In this document: positions 26,247-36,674 of the stretch, piece by piece
Layout: every line of letters starts with the position of its first letter
Numbering within the stretch: position 1 is the first letter of the stretch
NCBI GenBank assembly: GCA_951812805.1
Contig: CATOSZ010000002.1
Span: 186,001-250,000, forward strand
DNA from: an uncultured Alphaproteobacteria bacterium
Lineage (GTDB): Bacteria > Pseudomonadota > Alphaproteobacteria > GCA-2731375
Length of the DNA: 64,000 nt
Direction of reading: 5' to 3'
The notes under the pieces: generated by a model
Told to the model about the DNA's origin: nothing
The model's input: the letters and a program-made list of their open reading frames with translations, nothing else
The model's database searches: none
Program-made: the position numbers and the translations under genes

Positions 26247-27533
26247 CTAGATGTCGAACAGCAGCCGTTCCGGCGCCTCGACCATCTCCTTGACGCGGAC
26301 CAGGAAGGTCACGGCCTCGCGGCCGTCGATGATCCGGTGATCGTAGGAAAAGGCGAGATACATCATCGGCCGGATCTGGATCTCGCCGTCGACCACCATG
26401 GGTCGTTCCTGGATCTTGTGCATGCCCATGATGCCGGACTGCGGCGGGTTGAGGATCGGCATCGACATCAGCGAGCCGTAGACCCCGCCGTTGGAGATGG
26501 TGAAGGTACCGCCCTGCATCTCGTCGATCGTCAGCTTGCCGTCCCGCGCCCGGCGGCCGAAGTCGCCGATGGTGCGCTCGACCTCGGCGAAGCCCATCTC
26601 GTCGGCATCCTTCAGCACCGGCACGACGAGGCCCTGCGGCGTGCCGACGGCGACACCGACGTTGTAGTAGTTCTTGTAGATGATGCTGTCGCCGTCGATC
26701 TCGGCATTGACCGCGGGCAATTCCTGCAAGGCCAGCACGCTGGCGCGGACGAAGAAGCTCATGAAGCCGAGACGCACGCCGTGCTTGCGTTCGAAGACGT
26801 CGCGGTAGGTCGTGCGCGCCTCCATCACCCGGGTCATGTCCACCTCGTTGAAGGTGGTGAGCATGGCCGCGGTGTGCTGGGCCTCTTTCAGCCGTTCGGC
26901 GATGCGCCGGCGCAGCCGGGTCATCCGCACGACTTCCTCGCGCGCACCCTTGGGGCGGGCGCCCGGTGGCTGATCGGACAGCGTTGCGGCAGGTGCTGCG
27001 GCCGGTGCCGCGGGCGGCGGCGGCGCCGGGGCCGGGGGCGGCGGATTATCCAGGTAGCGGGTGACGTCTTCCTTCAACAGGCGGCCGTCCTTGCCGGTCG
27101 CCGGAATGACGGCGGGATCGAGATTGTTCTCCGCCACCAGGCGACGCACCGCCGGCGATAACGGCATGGCCGCCGCCGGCGCTGCTGCCGGGGCCGCCGC
27201 GGGGGCCGGAGGAGGCGTTGGCGCGGGGGCGGCCGGTGCTGCGGCGGGTGGCGGTGCCGCCGCGGCGGGGGCCGGGGCGGGCGCGGCTTCGCCGGCGGCG
27301 CCCGGCTCGAAACGGGCCAGCAGGCCGCCGACCTCCAGGGTCGCGCCGACATCGGCGAAAATCTCGGTCAGCACGCCGGCCGCCGGCGCCGGCACCTCGA
27401 CCGCGACCTTGTCGGTTTCCAGCTCGCACAGCGGCTCGTCGCGGGCGACGCTTTCGCCCGGCTGCTTGAACCACTGGGCGACCGAGGCCTCGGTGACGCT
27501 CTCGCCGAGGGTGGGCACGATGATATCGACCAT
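26247..27533 (-). CDS. sucB: 2-oxoglutarate dehydrogenase E2, dihydrolipoyl succinyltransferase
   Basis: A 428-residue E2 core subunit. The lipoyl domain has its lipoylated Lys in [13 protein letters not shown] near residue 43; a long Ala/Pro linker follows; the E3-binding domain is [16 protein letters not shown]; a second Ala/Pro linker precedes the catalytic domain with the active-site His in [15 protein letters not shown] near the C-terminus. It transfers succinyl from lipoyl to CoA. It sits between sucA (30 bases upstream) and lpdA, in the standard order. The linkers are strikingly alanine/proline rich, as in high-GC alphaproteobacteria. Confidence 0.96.
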   Translation of the reverse strand: MVDIIVPTLGESVTEASVAQWFKQPGESVARDEPLCELETDKVAVEVPAPAAGVLTEIFADVGATLEVGGLLARFEPGAAGEAAPAPAPAAAAPPPAAAPAAPAPTPPPAPAAAPAAAPAAAMPLSPAVRRLVAENNLDPAVIPATGKDGRLLKEDVTRYLDNPPPPAPAPPPPAAPAAAPAATLSDQPPGARPKGAREEVVRMTRLRRRIAERLKEAQHTAAMLTTFNEVDMTRVMEARTTYRDVFERKHGVRLGFMSFFVRASVLALQELPAVNAEIDGDSIIYKNYYNVGVAVGTPQGLVVPVLKDADEMGFAEVERTIGDFGRRARDGKLTIDEMQGGTFTISNGGVYGSLMSMPILNPPQSGIMGMHKIQERPMVVDGEIQIRPMMYLAFSYDHRIIDGREAVTFLVRVKEMVEAPERLLFDI

Positions 27534-27563
27534 GACGTCTTCCTGTCTTGCCGGCGGCGACCC

Positions 27564-30473
27564 CTAGAGGCCGAGCGCCTCGGCGACGATGCTGTCCTGC
27601 TCCTGGCGATGCACGCTCAACAGCCCGGTCGCCGTGGAGGCGGACTCCGGCCGGCCGACGTAACGTACCCGCTTGCTCTTGTGCTTGGCGTGCTTCAAGG
27701 CCGCTTCGATGCGCGGCTTGGCGAACCACCAGGCACCCATGTTCTGCGGCTCTTCCTGGCACCAGACGACATCGGCCTTGGGGAAGCGTTTCAGCTCCTG
27801 GATCAGCGGCTGCTTGGGGAAGGGGTAGAGCTGTTCGAACCGCATCAGGTAGACGTTCTTGCGCTCCAGCGTTTCGCGCGCTTCCAGCAGGTCGTAGTAG
27901 ACCTTGCCCGAACAGAGCACGAGGCGGCGGATCTTGTCTGGCGCCGCGAGGCTCTTGTCCTCGGTCATCTCGAGATCGTCGTAAAGCAGCCGGTGGAAGG
28001 TGCTGCCCGGTCCCATTTCATCCAGCCGGCTGACGCAGCGCCGGTGGCGCAACAGCGACTTCGGCGTCATCAGGATCAGCGGCTTGCGGAACTTGCGATG
28101 GATCTGCCGGCGCAGGATATGGAAATAGTTGGCCGGCGTGGTGCAGTTGGCGACCTGGATGTTGTCCTCGGCGCAGAGCTGGAGGTAACGCTCCAGCCGG
28201 GCGGAAGAATGTTCCGGTCCTTGGCCTTCGAAGCCATGGGGGAGCAGCATGACCAGGCCGCTCATCCGCAGCCACTTGCTCTCGGCGCCGGCGAGGAACT
28301 GGTCGATGATCATTTGCGCCCCGTTGGCGAAGTCGCCGAATTGCGCCTCCCAGAGAATCAGGCCCCGCGGCTCGGCAAGCGAGTAGCCATACTCGAAGCC
28401 GAGCACGGCCGCCTCGGAGAGCGCGCTGTTGATCACCTCGTAGCTCGCCTGATCACGCCCGAGGTTGTTGAGCGGCGTGAACTTGCGCTCGTCCTCCTGG
28501 TCGACGAGAACGCTGTGGCGTTGGGAGAAGGTGCCGCGCGCCGAGTCCTGGCCCGACAGGCGGACCGGGATGTCCTCCAGCAGCAGGGAGCCGAAGGCCA
28601 GTGCCTCGCCGGTTGCCCAGTCGATGTCTTCCCCCGCCTCGATGTTGGCGCGTTTCTGCTCCAGCAGGCGACGCACGGTGCGATGCACGCGCAGGTCGCC
28701 CGGATAGCTGGTCAGCCGCTCGCCGATTTTGTGCAGGGCGTCCATCTTCACGTCGGTGGAGCCGCGCCGGGCACCGCCCTGCGCCCGCTGCATCCCGCTC
28801 CACACCCCTTCGAGCCAGTCGGCCCGGTTGACCTTGAAGGTCTCCGCCGCCTCGAAGGATTGGTCCAGGCTCGCCTGGAAGTCGCTCACCTGTTGGTCGG
28901 CCTCTTCGCCGGTCAGCACGCCGTCGGTCACCAGGCGGTCGGCATAGATCTGCCGGGTCGTCGGATGCTCGGCGATCTTGCGGTACATGGCGGGCTGGGT
29001 GAAGCCCGGCTCGTCACCCTCGTTGTGACCGTGGCGGCGATAGCAGAACATGTCGATCACCACGTCCTGCTTGAAGCGCTGGCGGAATTCGACCGCCAGC
29101 TCCGCGACACGGCAGACCGCTTCGGGATCGTCGCCGTTCACATGGAAGACCGGCGCCTGCACCATCTTGGCGACGTCGGAGGAATAGGGCGAGGAGCGGC
29201 TGGCGATCGGGTTGGTGGTGAAGCCGATCTGATTGTTGACGATGATGTGCACCGTGCCACCGATGCGGTAGCCCTCGAGATCGGAAAGCGCGAAGCACTC
29301 GGCCACCAGGCCTTGCCCCGCGAAGGCGGCGTCGCCGTGCATCAGGACCGCCATCACCTCCGAGCGCGAGCTGTCGCCGCGCTGGGTCTGCTTGGCCCGG
29401 GCCTTGCCGATCACGACGGGGTCGACCGCCTCCAGATGACTCGGATTGGCGGAGAGCGAGAGATGTACGCTGTAGCCACCGAAATCCCGGTCCGTCGACG
29501 TGCCGAGGTGATACTTGACGTCGCCGGAACCCTGCACGTCGTCCGGTTGCGCCGTATGACCCTGGAATTCGGCGAAGATCTGCGTGTAGGGCTTGGCCAT
29601 GAAGTTGGCCAATACGTTGAGCCGGCCGCGGTGCGGCATGCCGAGGGAGATTTCGCGCACACCCAGTTCGGCGCCGCGCGTTACCAGGCTTTCGAGCGCG
29701 GGAATGAGCGCCTCCGCCCCTTCCAGGCCGAAGCGCTTGGTCCCGGTATACTTCAAGTGCAGATAACGCTCGAAGCCCTCGCATTCCGTCATGGCGCGCA
29801 GGATGGCGCGCCGGTCGGCCGGGCGAAAGCCCATGCGGTCGGCCCGGCTCTCGACCATCTGCTGGATCCAGGCTTTTTCCTCAGGGCCCTGCATGTGCAT
29901 GAATTCGACGCCGATGGAACCGCAGTAGGTCCGGTTCACCACGTCGAGGATCTCGCGCAAGGTAGCGCTTTCGAGGCCGAGCACGTAGTTGATGAAGATC
30001 GGCCGGTCCATGGCGTCGTCGTCGAAGCCATAGCTCTTGGGATCGAGCTCGGCATGGTTCGGGTTGCGCGTCATGCCGAGGGGGTCGAGGTTGGCGTGCA
30101 AATGGCCACGCACACGGTAGGCGCGGATCATCATCAGCGCGCGGATGCTGTCGAGCGTCGCCTGGCGGGAATGCTGGGCCGAGACCGCGCCCAAGGCGGC
30201 CGGTGCGCGCTGGGCGACGGTGTGGATCTCCGCCGGGTCCTCCAGCAGGGTATAGCCGCGCCCGGCCTCCAGCCGGCGTGCGTCCTTCGGCGCCCAGCTG
30301 GCGCCTTTCAGTTCGGCCTGGACGTCGCCCGCCTCGTCGGCGAGGCCGTCGAAAAAGTCCCGCCAGCTCGGATCCAGCGTGCTCGGGCTGGTCAGGTAGC
30401 GTTGATAGAGTTCCTCGATGAAGGCGCTGTTGGCGCCGTAGAGGAAAGAGGTCGCCTCGGCCGATTGGGTCAT
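27564..30473 (-). CDS. sucA: 2-oxoglutarate dehydrogenase E1
   Basis: A 969-residue thiamine-diphosphate enzyme that decarboxylates 2-oxoglutarate and passes succinyl to SucB. The N-terminal E2-contact helix is FLYGANSAFIEELYQRYL; active-site and cofactor regions include GMPHRGRLNVL, HLGTSTDR, HGDAAFAGQG and NNQIGFTTNP; the C-terminal half carries ILWEAQFGDFANGAQ and VWCQEEPQNMGAW. Length and order are normal. The 126 bases between sucD and this gene contain no recognised gene; a separate promoter there is possible but not shown. Confidence 0.97.
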   Translation of the reverse strand: MTQSAEATSFLYGANSAFIEELYQRYLTSPSTLDPSWRDFFDGLADEAGDVQAELKGASWAPKDARRLEAGRGYTLLEDPAEIHTVAQRAPAALGAVSAQHSRQATLDSIRALMMIRAYRVRGHLHANLDPLGMTRNPNHAELDPKSYGFDDDAMDRPIFINYVLGLESATLREILDVVNRTYCGSIGVEFMHMQGPEEKAWIQQMVESRADRMGFRPADRRAILRAMTECEGFERYLHLKYTGTKRFGLEGAEALIPALESLVTRGAELGVREISLGMPHRGRLNVLANFMAKPYTQIFAEFQGHTAQPDDVQGSGDVKYHLGTSTDRDFGGYSVHLSLSANPSHLEAVDPVVIGKARAKQTQRGDSSRSEVMAVLMHGDAAFAGQGLVAECFALSDLEGYRIGGTVHIIVNNQIGFTTNPIASRSSPYSSDVAKMVQAPVFHVNGDDPEAVCRVAELAVEFRQRFKQDVVIDMFCYRRHGHNEGDEPGFTQPAMYRKIAEHPTTRQIYADRLVTDGVLTGEEADQQVSDFQASLDQSFEAAETFKVNRADWLEGVWSGMQRAQGGARRGSTDVKMDALHKIGERLTSYPGDLRVHRTVRRLLEQKRANIEAGEDIDWATGEALAFGSLLLEDIPVRLSGQDSARGTFSQRHSVLVDQEDERKFTPLNNLGRDQASYEVINSALSEAAVLGFEYGYSLAEPRGLILWEAQFGDFANGAQMIIDQFLAGAESKWLRMSGLVMLLPHGFEGQGPEHSSARLERYLQLCAEDNIQVANCTTPANYFHILRRQIHRKFRKPLILMTPKSLLRHRRCVSRLDEMGPGSTFHRLLYDDLEMTEDKSLAAPDKIRRLVLCSGKVYYDLLEARETLERKNVYLMRFEQLYPFPKQPLIQELKRFPKADVVWCQEEPQNMGAWWFAKPRIEAALKHAKHKSKRVRYVGRPESASTATGLLSVHRQEQDSIVAEALGL

Positions 30474-30599
30474 GCCTCACCTCGTCGCGCGCGGGTCCAG
30501 CGCCCGCGCCTGTTCCGCTCGTTGCCCCGGGCGGGCGAGCCTATTCGCCAAAACCTGCAAATAGGGTTAACGCCGCCGGTGCGACGATAACCCAAGCCG

Positions 30600-31475
30600 T
30601 CAACCCTGCAAAAGCGTCAACATCGTCCGGCCGATGCCGGCCGGACTCTCGGATATGGCGATGCCCGCCCCGCGCATCGCCTCGAGCTTGTCCTCGGCCC
30701 CGCCCTTGCCGCCGGAAATGATGGCGCCCGCGTGGCCCATGCGCCGTCCGGGCGGTGCGGTGCGTCCGGCGATGAAGCCGACGGTCGGCTTCTTCACCTT
30801 GGATTGCTTGAGGAACTCGGCCGCATCCTCCTCGGCCGAGCCGCCGATCTCGCCGATCATGACGATCGCCTCGGTCTCGTCGTCGCCGAGGAAGAGGTCG
30901 AGGCAGTCGATGAAGTTGGTGCCGTTCACCGGATCGCCGCCGATACCGATGCAGGTCGTCTGGCCGAGCCCGGCGGCCGTGGTCTGGGCCACCGCCTCGT
31001 AGGTCAACGTGCCGGAGCGCGAGACGATGCCGACCTTGCCGCGCCGGTGGATATGGCCCGGCATGATGCCGATCTTGCATTCGTCCGGCGTGATCACGCC
31101 CGGGCAGTTCGGCCCGACGAGCCGGCTGTCGGAGCCCGACAGCGCGCGCTTGACCCGGACCATGTCGAGCACAGGAATGCCTTCGGTGATGCAGACGATC
31201 AACGCGACGCCGGCATCGATCGCCTCCAGGATGGCGTCGGCTGCGAAGGGCGGCGGAACGTAGATCACCGAGGCGTCGACCCCGACATCGGCGACCGCAT
31301 CGGCGACCGTGTCGAAGACCGGCAGGCCCAGATGCTCACTGCCGCCCTTGCCGGGGCTGGTGCCGCCGACCATGCGGGTGCCGTAGGCGATCGCCTGTTC
31401 GCTGTGAAACGTGCCCTGCCGGCCGGTGAAGCCCTGGCAGAGGACCTTGGTGTTCTTGTCGACCAGGACCGCCAT
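30600..31475 (-). CDS. sucD: Succinyl-CoA synthetase alpha subunit
   Basis: A 291-residue subunit. The CoA-binding Rossmann part begins with [19 protein letters not shown], and the phosphorylated His is in [15 protein letters not shown] near residue 246. It makes succinyl-CoA to succinate conversion with ATP/GTP formation together with SucC. Its ATG shares one base with the sucC stop codon (TAATG), a tight coupling that matches the equal stoichiometry of the subunits. No anomalies are seen. Confidence 0.96.
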   Translation of the reverse strand: MAVLVDKNTKVLCQGFTGRQGTFHSEQAIAYGTRMVGGTSPGKGGSEHLGLPVFDTVADAVADVGVDASVIYVPPPFAADAILEAIDAGVALIVCITEGIPVLDMVRVKRALSGSDSRLVGPNCPGVITPDECKIGIMPGHIHRRGKVGIVSRSGTLTYEAVAQTTAAGLGQTTCIGIGGDPVNGTNFIDCLDLFLGDDETEAIVMIGEIGGSAEEDAAEFLKQSKVKKPTVGFIAGRTAPPGRRMGHAGAIISGGKGGAEDKLEAMRGAGIAISESPAGIGRTMLTLLQG

Positions 31476-32643
31476 TACGCCGCCTCCTCGACCGCGGCGA
31501 CGATTTTCGCCGCCGCGTCGCCCAAATCGTCGGCCGAGGTGATGGCCAGGCCGGACTCGGCCAAAATCTGTTTGCCCTGGTCCACGTTCGTGCCCTCCAG
31601 CCGGACGACCAGGGGTACCGCGAGGTCGACTTCCCGGGCCGCCGCCACCACGCCCTCCGCGATGACGTCGCAGCGCATGATGCCGCCGAAGATGTTGACC
31701 AGGATGCCGCGCACGTTGGCATCGCCCAGGATGATCTTGAAGGCCGTCGTCACCCGCTCCTTCGTGGCGCCGCCGCCGACGTCGAGGAAGTTGGCGGGCT
31801 CGCCCCCCTCCAGCTTGATGATGTCCATGGTCGCCATGGTCAGGCCGGCGCCGTTCACCATGCAGCCGATGGAACCATCGAGCTTGATGTAGTTGAGCTC
31901 CGCCTCCGAGGCTTCGAGCTCGGCCGGGTCTTCCTCGCTCGGATCGCGCAGCGCCGCGATCTCCGGATGGCGGAAGAGGGCGTTGTCGTCGAAGTTCATC
32001 TTGGCGTCGAGCGCGATGACATCGCCCGCGCCGGTAACGACGAGGGGATTGATCTCGAGCATGGAGGCGTCGGTCGCCAGCATCGCGTCATAGAGCGCGG
32101 TGATGAATGAAATCGCGCTTTTGATCTGGCCGCCCTCCAGGCCGAGGCCGTAGGCGATGCGACGGGCGTGGAAGGCCTGCAGGCCGCTCGCCGGGTCGAT
32201 GGCGACGGTGACGATCTTCTCGGGCGTTTCCGCGGCGACCTTCTCGATCTCCACCCCGCCCTCGGTCGAGGCCATGATGGCGACCCGGCCGGCGCCGCGG
32301 TCGACCACGGCGCCGAGGTAGATTTCCCGCGCGATGTCGCAGCCTTCCTCGATGTAGAGACGCTGGACTTCCTTGCCGCCGGGACCGGTCTGGTGCGTGA
32401 CCAGGACTTTGCCGAGCAGTTCGCTCGCCAGGCTCTCGACCTCGTCGAGGGAGCGGGCGAGCTTCACGCCGCCGGCCTTGCCGCGGCCTCCGGCATGGAT
32501 TTGCGCCTTGACGACCCAGAGATCGCCGCCGAGCGCCTCGGCCCCCGCGCGGGCCTCGGCCGGAGAAAAGGCGGCATGACCCCGCGGCACGGCAACACCG
32601 TGCCGGGCAGGACTTCCTTGGCCTGATGTTCGTGGATATTCAT
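31475..32643 (-). CDS. sucC: Succinyl-CoA synthetase beta subunit, with apparent frameshift near codon 13
   Basis: An ATP-grasp subunit, nearly all of it intact: [18 protein letters not shown]-like segment, [38 protein letters not shown] and [12 protein letters not shown]. The expected start is ATG 32643, preceded by GAGGAA, reading [12 protein letters not shown] as in the family. The frame then breaks at about 32607: the sequence ...GTC CTG CCC GG lacks one G compared with GTC CTG GCC CGG, and the family continues in the other frame ([10 protein letters not shown]). The only uninterrupted frame starts at TTG 32656 with an unrelated N-terminus. Because the gene is a core TCA gene, an assembly indel is the first explanation to test. 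Confidence 0.88.
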
Positions 32644-32697
32644 CGAATTTCCTCAAATGCCGGCGTTTACCGCCTGTTGGCCTCCCGCATCGACCCT

Positions 32698-32857
32698 AGA
32701 GCATGGTTCGGCCATATGGAACCGCTGGACCGGGAAGATTTTACGCCGTGGCAGCGATGACATCGCGACGGCGATGCGGGGTATCGGTGAGCGATGTCAT
32801 CGCTGTCACGGCGCAAAAGAACCCATCCAGCGGCTCCATATGGTCGAACCATGCTCT
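32698..32857. repeat. 160-bp imperfect palindromic element
   Basis: Arms 32698-32766 and 32791-32857 align as inverse complements with about nine differences, around a 24-base loop. The outermost 13 bases (AGAGCATGGTTCG / CGAACCATGCTCT) pair exactly, and the inner end (GCGATGACATCGC) pairs almost exactly. It encodes no protein. It lies 55 bases upstream of the sucC start, between sucC and a divergent gene. It looks like a non-autonomous MITE-type element or a very long hairpin; a transposase that would recognise its ends was not found in the window. Confidence 0.82.
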
Positions 32858-32935
32858 GGACTTCCATTACGGCACTGGCAACAAGATGTCGAAACGTTCC
32901 AGAATGGCCAACGAAGGTAAAAGGGAGACGGGATC

Positions 32936-33628
32936 ATGGCACTGCTCGGCGCCGGTGTGGCGGCCATCTGGCACAATGTCGAAGAGGCCTTACAAAAGGA
33001 TTACAACCACTGGCATTGCCATGAGCACATGGCGGAACGGGTCGGCATTCCCGGCTTTCGCCGCGGCCGGCGCTACGTCGCGATAGAGGGCGAGCCGGAA
33101 TTCTTCCACTTCTACGAAACGGAGTCGCTGGCCACCCTGACCTCGCCCGAATACCTCGCCCGGTTGAACGCACCGACGCCCTGGACCCGGCGCATCGGAC
33201 CGCACATCCGCGACAACAACCGAACCCTGTCGACCGTGGTCGCCAGCCATGGCAACGGGGTCGGCGCCGCCATCCTGACCGGGCGCCTGGCGCCGCTCGC
33301 CGGGCGGGAGGCGGAGATGCGAGCCTGGCTCGCCGACGACCTGTTCCCGGCAGTCGTCCAAGGCCCGGGCATCGTCGCCGCCCACCTGCTGCGCGGCGAC
33401 GACGACGCCAGCAACCTCGGTACGGAAGAGAAGGCGATGCGCGAGACCCGGGACGCCGTGGCGGACTGGGTCGTCCTGGTCGAGGCCCTGGAGCCGGACG
33501 CCCTGGTCGGGCTACGCGACGGCCCGCTCGCCGCCGACGCGCGCGCTTCGCACGGCCTCGGCGCTTGCGAGATGGGGCTCTACCGCCTGCATTTCGTGCT
33601 GGGGGAGGAGGAACTGGGTCCCGATTGA
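32936..33628 (+). CDS. Uncharacterised protein, likely dimeric alpha/beta-barrel fold
   Basis: A 230-residue soluble protein with no signal or membrane helix. The N-terminal half (AIWHNVEEALQKDYNHWH, EHMAERVGIPGFRRGRRY, FHFYETESLATL) has the look of the ferredoxin-like dimeric alpha/beta-barrel proteins (EthD/Dabb-like), and a second half with RLAPLAGREAEMRAWL and GPGIVAAHLLRGD may be a repeat of the fold. The ATG follows a GGGAGACGG ribosome-binding site. It is divergent from sucC across the palindromic element and convergent with gshA. Function unknown; such proteins often bind small aromatic or lipid-like ligands. Confidence 0.7.
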   Translation: MALLGAGVAAIWHNVEEALQKDYNHWHCHEHMAERVGIPGFRRGRRYVAIEGEPEFFHFYETESLATLTSPEYLARLNAPTPWTRRIGPHIRDNNRTLSTVVASHGNGVGAAILTGRLAPLAGREAEMRAWLADDLFPAVVQGPGIVAAHLLRGDDDASNLGTEEKAMRETRDAVADWVVLVEALEPDALVGLRDGPLAADARASHGLGACEMGLYRLHFVLGEEELGPD

Positions 33629-33644
33629 GCGCGCGTGAGTGGGT

Positions 33645-35009
33645 CTAGAACGCGCGTTCCTGATAGACCGGATCGACGGAGCCGCCCCAATCGCCATGGT
33701 AGAGATCGAGGAGGACCTCGGCCTGGGTCCGGCGTGTCGTGACGATCTCTTCCAGCGGTTCCAGATACTGCGTTTCGTCGAGGCCGGTCGAGGAGATCAG
33801 CCCGCGTGCCGCCAGGCCGGCGCGCGAGATCGCCAGGACTTCGGCGGCGATATCGCCCACGGTTTGCCCCCGGAACGGCGTCGCCAGCGCGCTCTTCGGC
33901 GTTTCGGCGCGGAGATACTCGCGCTCTTCCGCCGTCCAGTCCTTGACCAGGTCCCAGGCGGCGGCCTGGGCTGTGGCGTCATAGAGCAATCCGACCCAGA
34001 ACGCCGGCAGGGCGCAAAGCTGGCCCCACGGCCCGGCATCGGCGCCGCGCATCTCCAGAAAGCGCTTCATGCGCACCTCCGGGAACAGCGTGGTCAGATG
34101 GTCTTCCCAATCCTTGATGGTCGGCCGCTCCCCCGGCAGCGCCGGCAGCTTGCCCGCCAGGAAATCGCGGAACGACTGGCCCGAGGCGTCGATATAGGTA
34201 CCGTCGCGATAGACGAAGTACATCGGCACGTCGAGCGCATGCTCCGCATAGGCCTCGAAGCCGAAGCCTTCGTCGAAGACGAAGGGCAGCATGCCGCAGC
34301 GATCCGGATCGGTATCGGTCCAGATCTGCGAGCGGAAGCTGAGGAACCCGTTGGGGGCATTCTCGGTGAAGGGCGAATTGGCGAAGAGGGCCGTCGCGAT
34401 CGGCTGCAGCGCCAGGGAGGCGCGGAACTTCGTCACCATGTCCGCTTCCGAGCCGAAATCCAGGTTCACCTGCACGGTACAGCTGCGCAGCATCATATCG
34501 AGGCCGAGATCGCCCTTGGTCGGCATGTAGCGCCGCATGATGCCGTAGCGCCCCTTGGGCATCACCGGTACGTCCTCGCGGCGCCATTTCGGATTGAAGC
34601 CGAGGCCGAGGAAGCCGACGCCGATTTCCTGCGCGACCTCACGCACCTGGGCGAGGTGGGTGTGCACCTCTTCGCAAGTCTCGTGCAACGTCGCGAGCGG
34701 CGCGCCGGAGAGTTCGAACTGGCCGCCCGGCTCCAGGCTGACCGAGGCGCCGGCTTGGGCAAGCGCGATCGGATTGCCCTTTTCCAGCACCGGTTCCCAG
34801 CCGAAGCGCTGTAACCCTTCCAGCATGGCGCGAACGCCGTTTTCGCCCTCGTAAGGGATCGGTTTCAGGGTTTCCAGGTCGAAGCCGAATTTCTCGTGCT
34901 CGGAGCCGATTCGCCACCTATCGGCTGGTTTCACGCCCGCCTCGATGTAAGAGACGAGCTCGCGCACGTCCTCCACCGGCGGCGCGGGGGGCTTGGAAGT
35001 ATCCGCCAT
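33645..35009 (-). CDS. gshA: Glutamate-cysteine ligase
   Basis: A 454-residue enzyme of the plant/alphaproteobacterial class, first step of glutathione synthesis. Typical motifs are [12 protein letters not shown] near the N-terminus, [54 protein letters not shown] and ALFANSPF. It is monocistronic on the minus strand and converges with the preceding gene, 16 bases from its stop. The 259-base region upstream (35010-35268) holds a GC-rich 9-bp hairpin at 35099-35130 and no gene. No anomalies. Confidence 0.94.
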   Translation of the reverse strand: MADTSKPPAPPVEDVRELVSYIEAGVKPADRWRIGSEHEKFGFDLETLKPIPYEGENGVRAMLEGLQRFGWEPVLEKGNPIALAQAGASVSLEPGGQFELSGAPLATLHETCEEVHTHLAQVREVAQEIGVGFLGLGFNPKWRREDVPVMPKGRYGIMRRYMPTKGDLGLDMMLRSCTVQVNLDFGSEADMVTKFRASLALQPIATALFANSPFTENAPNGFLSFRSQIWTDTDPDRCGMLPFVFDEGFGFEAYAEHALDVPMYFVYRDGTYIDASGQSFRDFLAGKLPALPGERPTIKDWEDHLTTLFPEVRMKRFLEMRGADAGPWGQLCALPAFWVGLLYDATAQAAAWDLVKDWTAEEREYLRAETPKSALATPFRGQTVGDIAAEVLAISRAGLAARGLISSTGLDETQYLEPLEEIVTTRRTQAEVLLDLYHGDWGGSVDPVYQERAF

Positions 35010-35268
35010 CGCGCGTTGCCTTGATCCAATTTGCCGCGCGGCGATGCGGCCCCCAAAACACGCATGCCTTCACGCGGGCCGGACGATACGGGCAAGCCGG
35101 CCCGCCGCGCAAGAGGCAAGCCGGCGGGCCGATGTGACGGTGTTGCCACAGCTCCGATCCCAGGGCGCGACAGCGCGACAAATCGCCTCGTCTGCGCTGG
35201 ACATCGCCCCCTTGCGGGATGCTTGGGGAAACGGCTAAGTTCCGGCGCGAAAATCTGGGAGCCGGTCG

Positions 35269-35805
35269 ATGGATTTCTTCGAGGTCAACAAGTTTCTCGG
35301 CGCCGCCCTCGGCGCCGCCCTGCTCGTGATGCTGATCAGCGAGGTCGGCAACTTCGTCGTCCATTCGAGCGTGCCCGAAAAAGCCGCGATCGCGGTCGAA
35401 GTGGCCGAGACCAAGGCGCCGGCGCCTGCCGAAGACAAGCCCAAGGCAGTCTCGGCCGTCGCCATGATGGCCGCCGCCAGCATGGATAGCGGCAAGAAGG
35501 TCGCCAAGAAATGCGTCGCTTGCCACACCATGGCCAAGGGCGGCAAGAAGAAGATCGGCCCGAACCTGTGGAACATCGTCGGCCGCGCCAAGGCCAGCGT
35601 CGACGGCTTCAAGTTTTCCTCGGCCCTGAAGGACCTCGGCGGGGACTGGAATTACGCCGACCTCGACGCCTTCCTCGCCAGCCCGAAGACCTTCGCCAAG
35701 GGCACGAAGATGAGCTTCGCGGGCGTCAAAAAGCCGGCCGACCGGGCGGCGCTGCTGGCCTATCTGCGCATGCAGAGCGACAGCCCGCCGGCAATGCCGA
35801 ACTAG
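35269..35805 (+). CDS. cycM: Membrane-anchored cytochrome c (CycM type)
   Basis: A 178-residue cytochrome c with an uncleaved N-terminal membrane anchor (FLGAALGAALLVMLISEVGNF), an Ala/Pro/Lys linker, and a class I haem domain: haem site CVACH near residue 84, KIGPNLWNIVGR, and the axial Met in GTKMSFAGVKK. It resembles CycM/c552 proteins that shuttle electrons between the bc1 complex and the aa3 oxidase in alphaproteobacteria. It faces the periplasm. It precedes hisN by 22 bases. Confidence 0.9.
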   Translation: MDFFEVNKFLGAALGAALLVMLISEVGNFVVHSSVPEKAAIAVEVAETKAPAPAEDKPKAVSAVAMMAAASMDSGKKVAKKCVACHTMAKGGKKKIGPNLWNIVGRAKASVDGFKFSSALKDLGGDWNYADLDAFLASPKTFAKGTKMSFAGVKKPADRAALLAYLRMQSDSPPAMPN

Positions 35806-35827
35806 GGGCGCCCCGGGGCCGGGTCCG

Positions 35828-36625
35828 ATGGACTGCCCAGCCGCCTACCTCGACGTGGCGCACCGCCTGGCGAACGCCGCGGGCGCACGCATCCGGCGGC
35901 ATTTCCGCCAGCCCTTCGACCTGACGCGCAAGGCCGACACCAGCTTCGTCACCAACGCCGACCGCGAGGCGGAAACGGCGATGCGCGAGATCTTGATCCG
36001 CGAGCTGCCGGAGCACGGCATCGAGGGCGAGGAATTCGACGACCACAACCCCGGCGCCGAGTGGATCTGGCGCCTGGACCCGATCGACGGCACCAATTCG
36101 TTCCTCTCCGGCTCGCCCCTCTTCACCACGCTGATCGCCCTGGTGTATCGCGGCGAAGCGGCGCTGGGCCTGATCGACCAGCCGATCCTGCGCGAACGCT
36201 GGGTCGCGCACGGCGAGGCGCAAACCACCCTGAACGGCGTCGCGCAGCGCTGCCGGCCCTGTGCTGAGCTATCCGAGGCCATCCACTACACCTGCGGGCC
36301 GCACCACTTCGATGGCGGCAAGGAGCATGTCTTTGCCGCCCTGCAGGAGAAGACCGCGCTCACCCGGTTCAGCGCCGACGCCTACGCCTTTGGCCTGCTG
36401 GCCGGTGGTCATCTCGACGTGGTGGTGGAAACCGGCCTCGACATTCACGACTACGCGGCGGCCGTTCCGGTGATCGAGAACGCCGGCGGCGCCTGCGCCA
36501 ACTGGCGGGGCGAGCGGCTCGATATGTCGACGCCGGACGACCTGGTCGCCGTCGGCGATCCGCGGCTGATGGCGCCGATGCTCGAACTGTTGAACGGCCA
36601 CCCGGTTGCGTGGCCGCCGGCATAA
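35828..36625 (+). CDS. hisN: Inositol monophosphatase family, histidinol-phosphatase type
   Basis: A 265-residue Mg-dependent phosphatase. Metal-binding motifs are visible: EGEEFD, DPIDGTNSFLSGSP, and LDIHDYAAAVPVIENAGG at the C-terminus. In alphaproteobacteria this subgroup, with cycM next to it, usually supplies histidinol-phosphate phosphatase activity for histidine synthesis, but inositol-1-phosphatase relatives look alike. ATG 35828 follows a short spacer after cycM. The gene symbol is a family-level assignment. Confidence 0.8.
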   Translation: MDCPAAYLDVAHRLANAAGARIRRHFRQPFDLTRKADTSFVTNADREAETAMREILIRELPEHGIEGEEFDDHNPGAEWIWRLDPIDGTNSFLSGSPLFTTLIALVYRGEAALGLIDQPILRERWVAHGEAQTTLNGVAQRCRPCAELSEAIHYTCGPHHFDGGKEHVFAALQEKTALTRFSADAYAFGLLAGGHLDVVVETGLDIHDYAAAVPVIENAGGACANWRGERLDMSTPDDLVAVGDPRLMAPMLELLNGHPVAWPPA

Positions 36626-36674
36626 CCTACATCATGGGACGCCGCCGCTTCGAGAGCCCGAAGAAGGAGCCGTC

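Noticed and set aside
24876-30590. Very long plus-strand open frames (761 and 993 codons) across lpdA, sucB and sucA
   Set aside because: They lie exactly antisense to well-conserved TCA genes, their translations are low-complexity and Arg/His/Asp rich, and such frames are expected in high-GC DNA.
35099-35130. GC-rich 9-bp hairpin upstream of cycM as a terminator or riboswitch
   Set aside because: It has no U-run and no other conserved structure, and sits between divergent genes; too weak to list as a feature.
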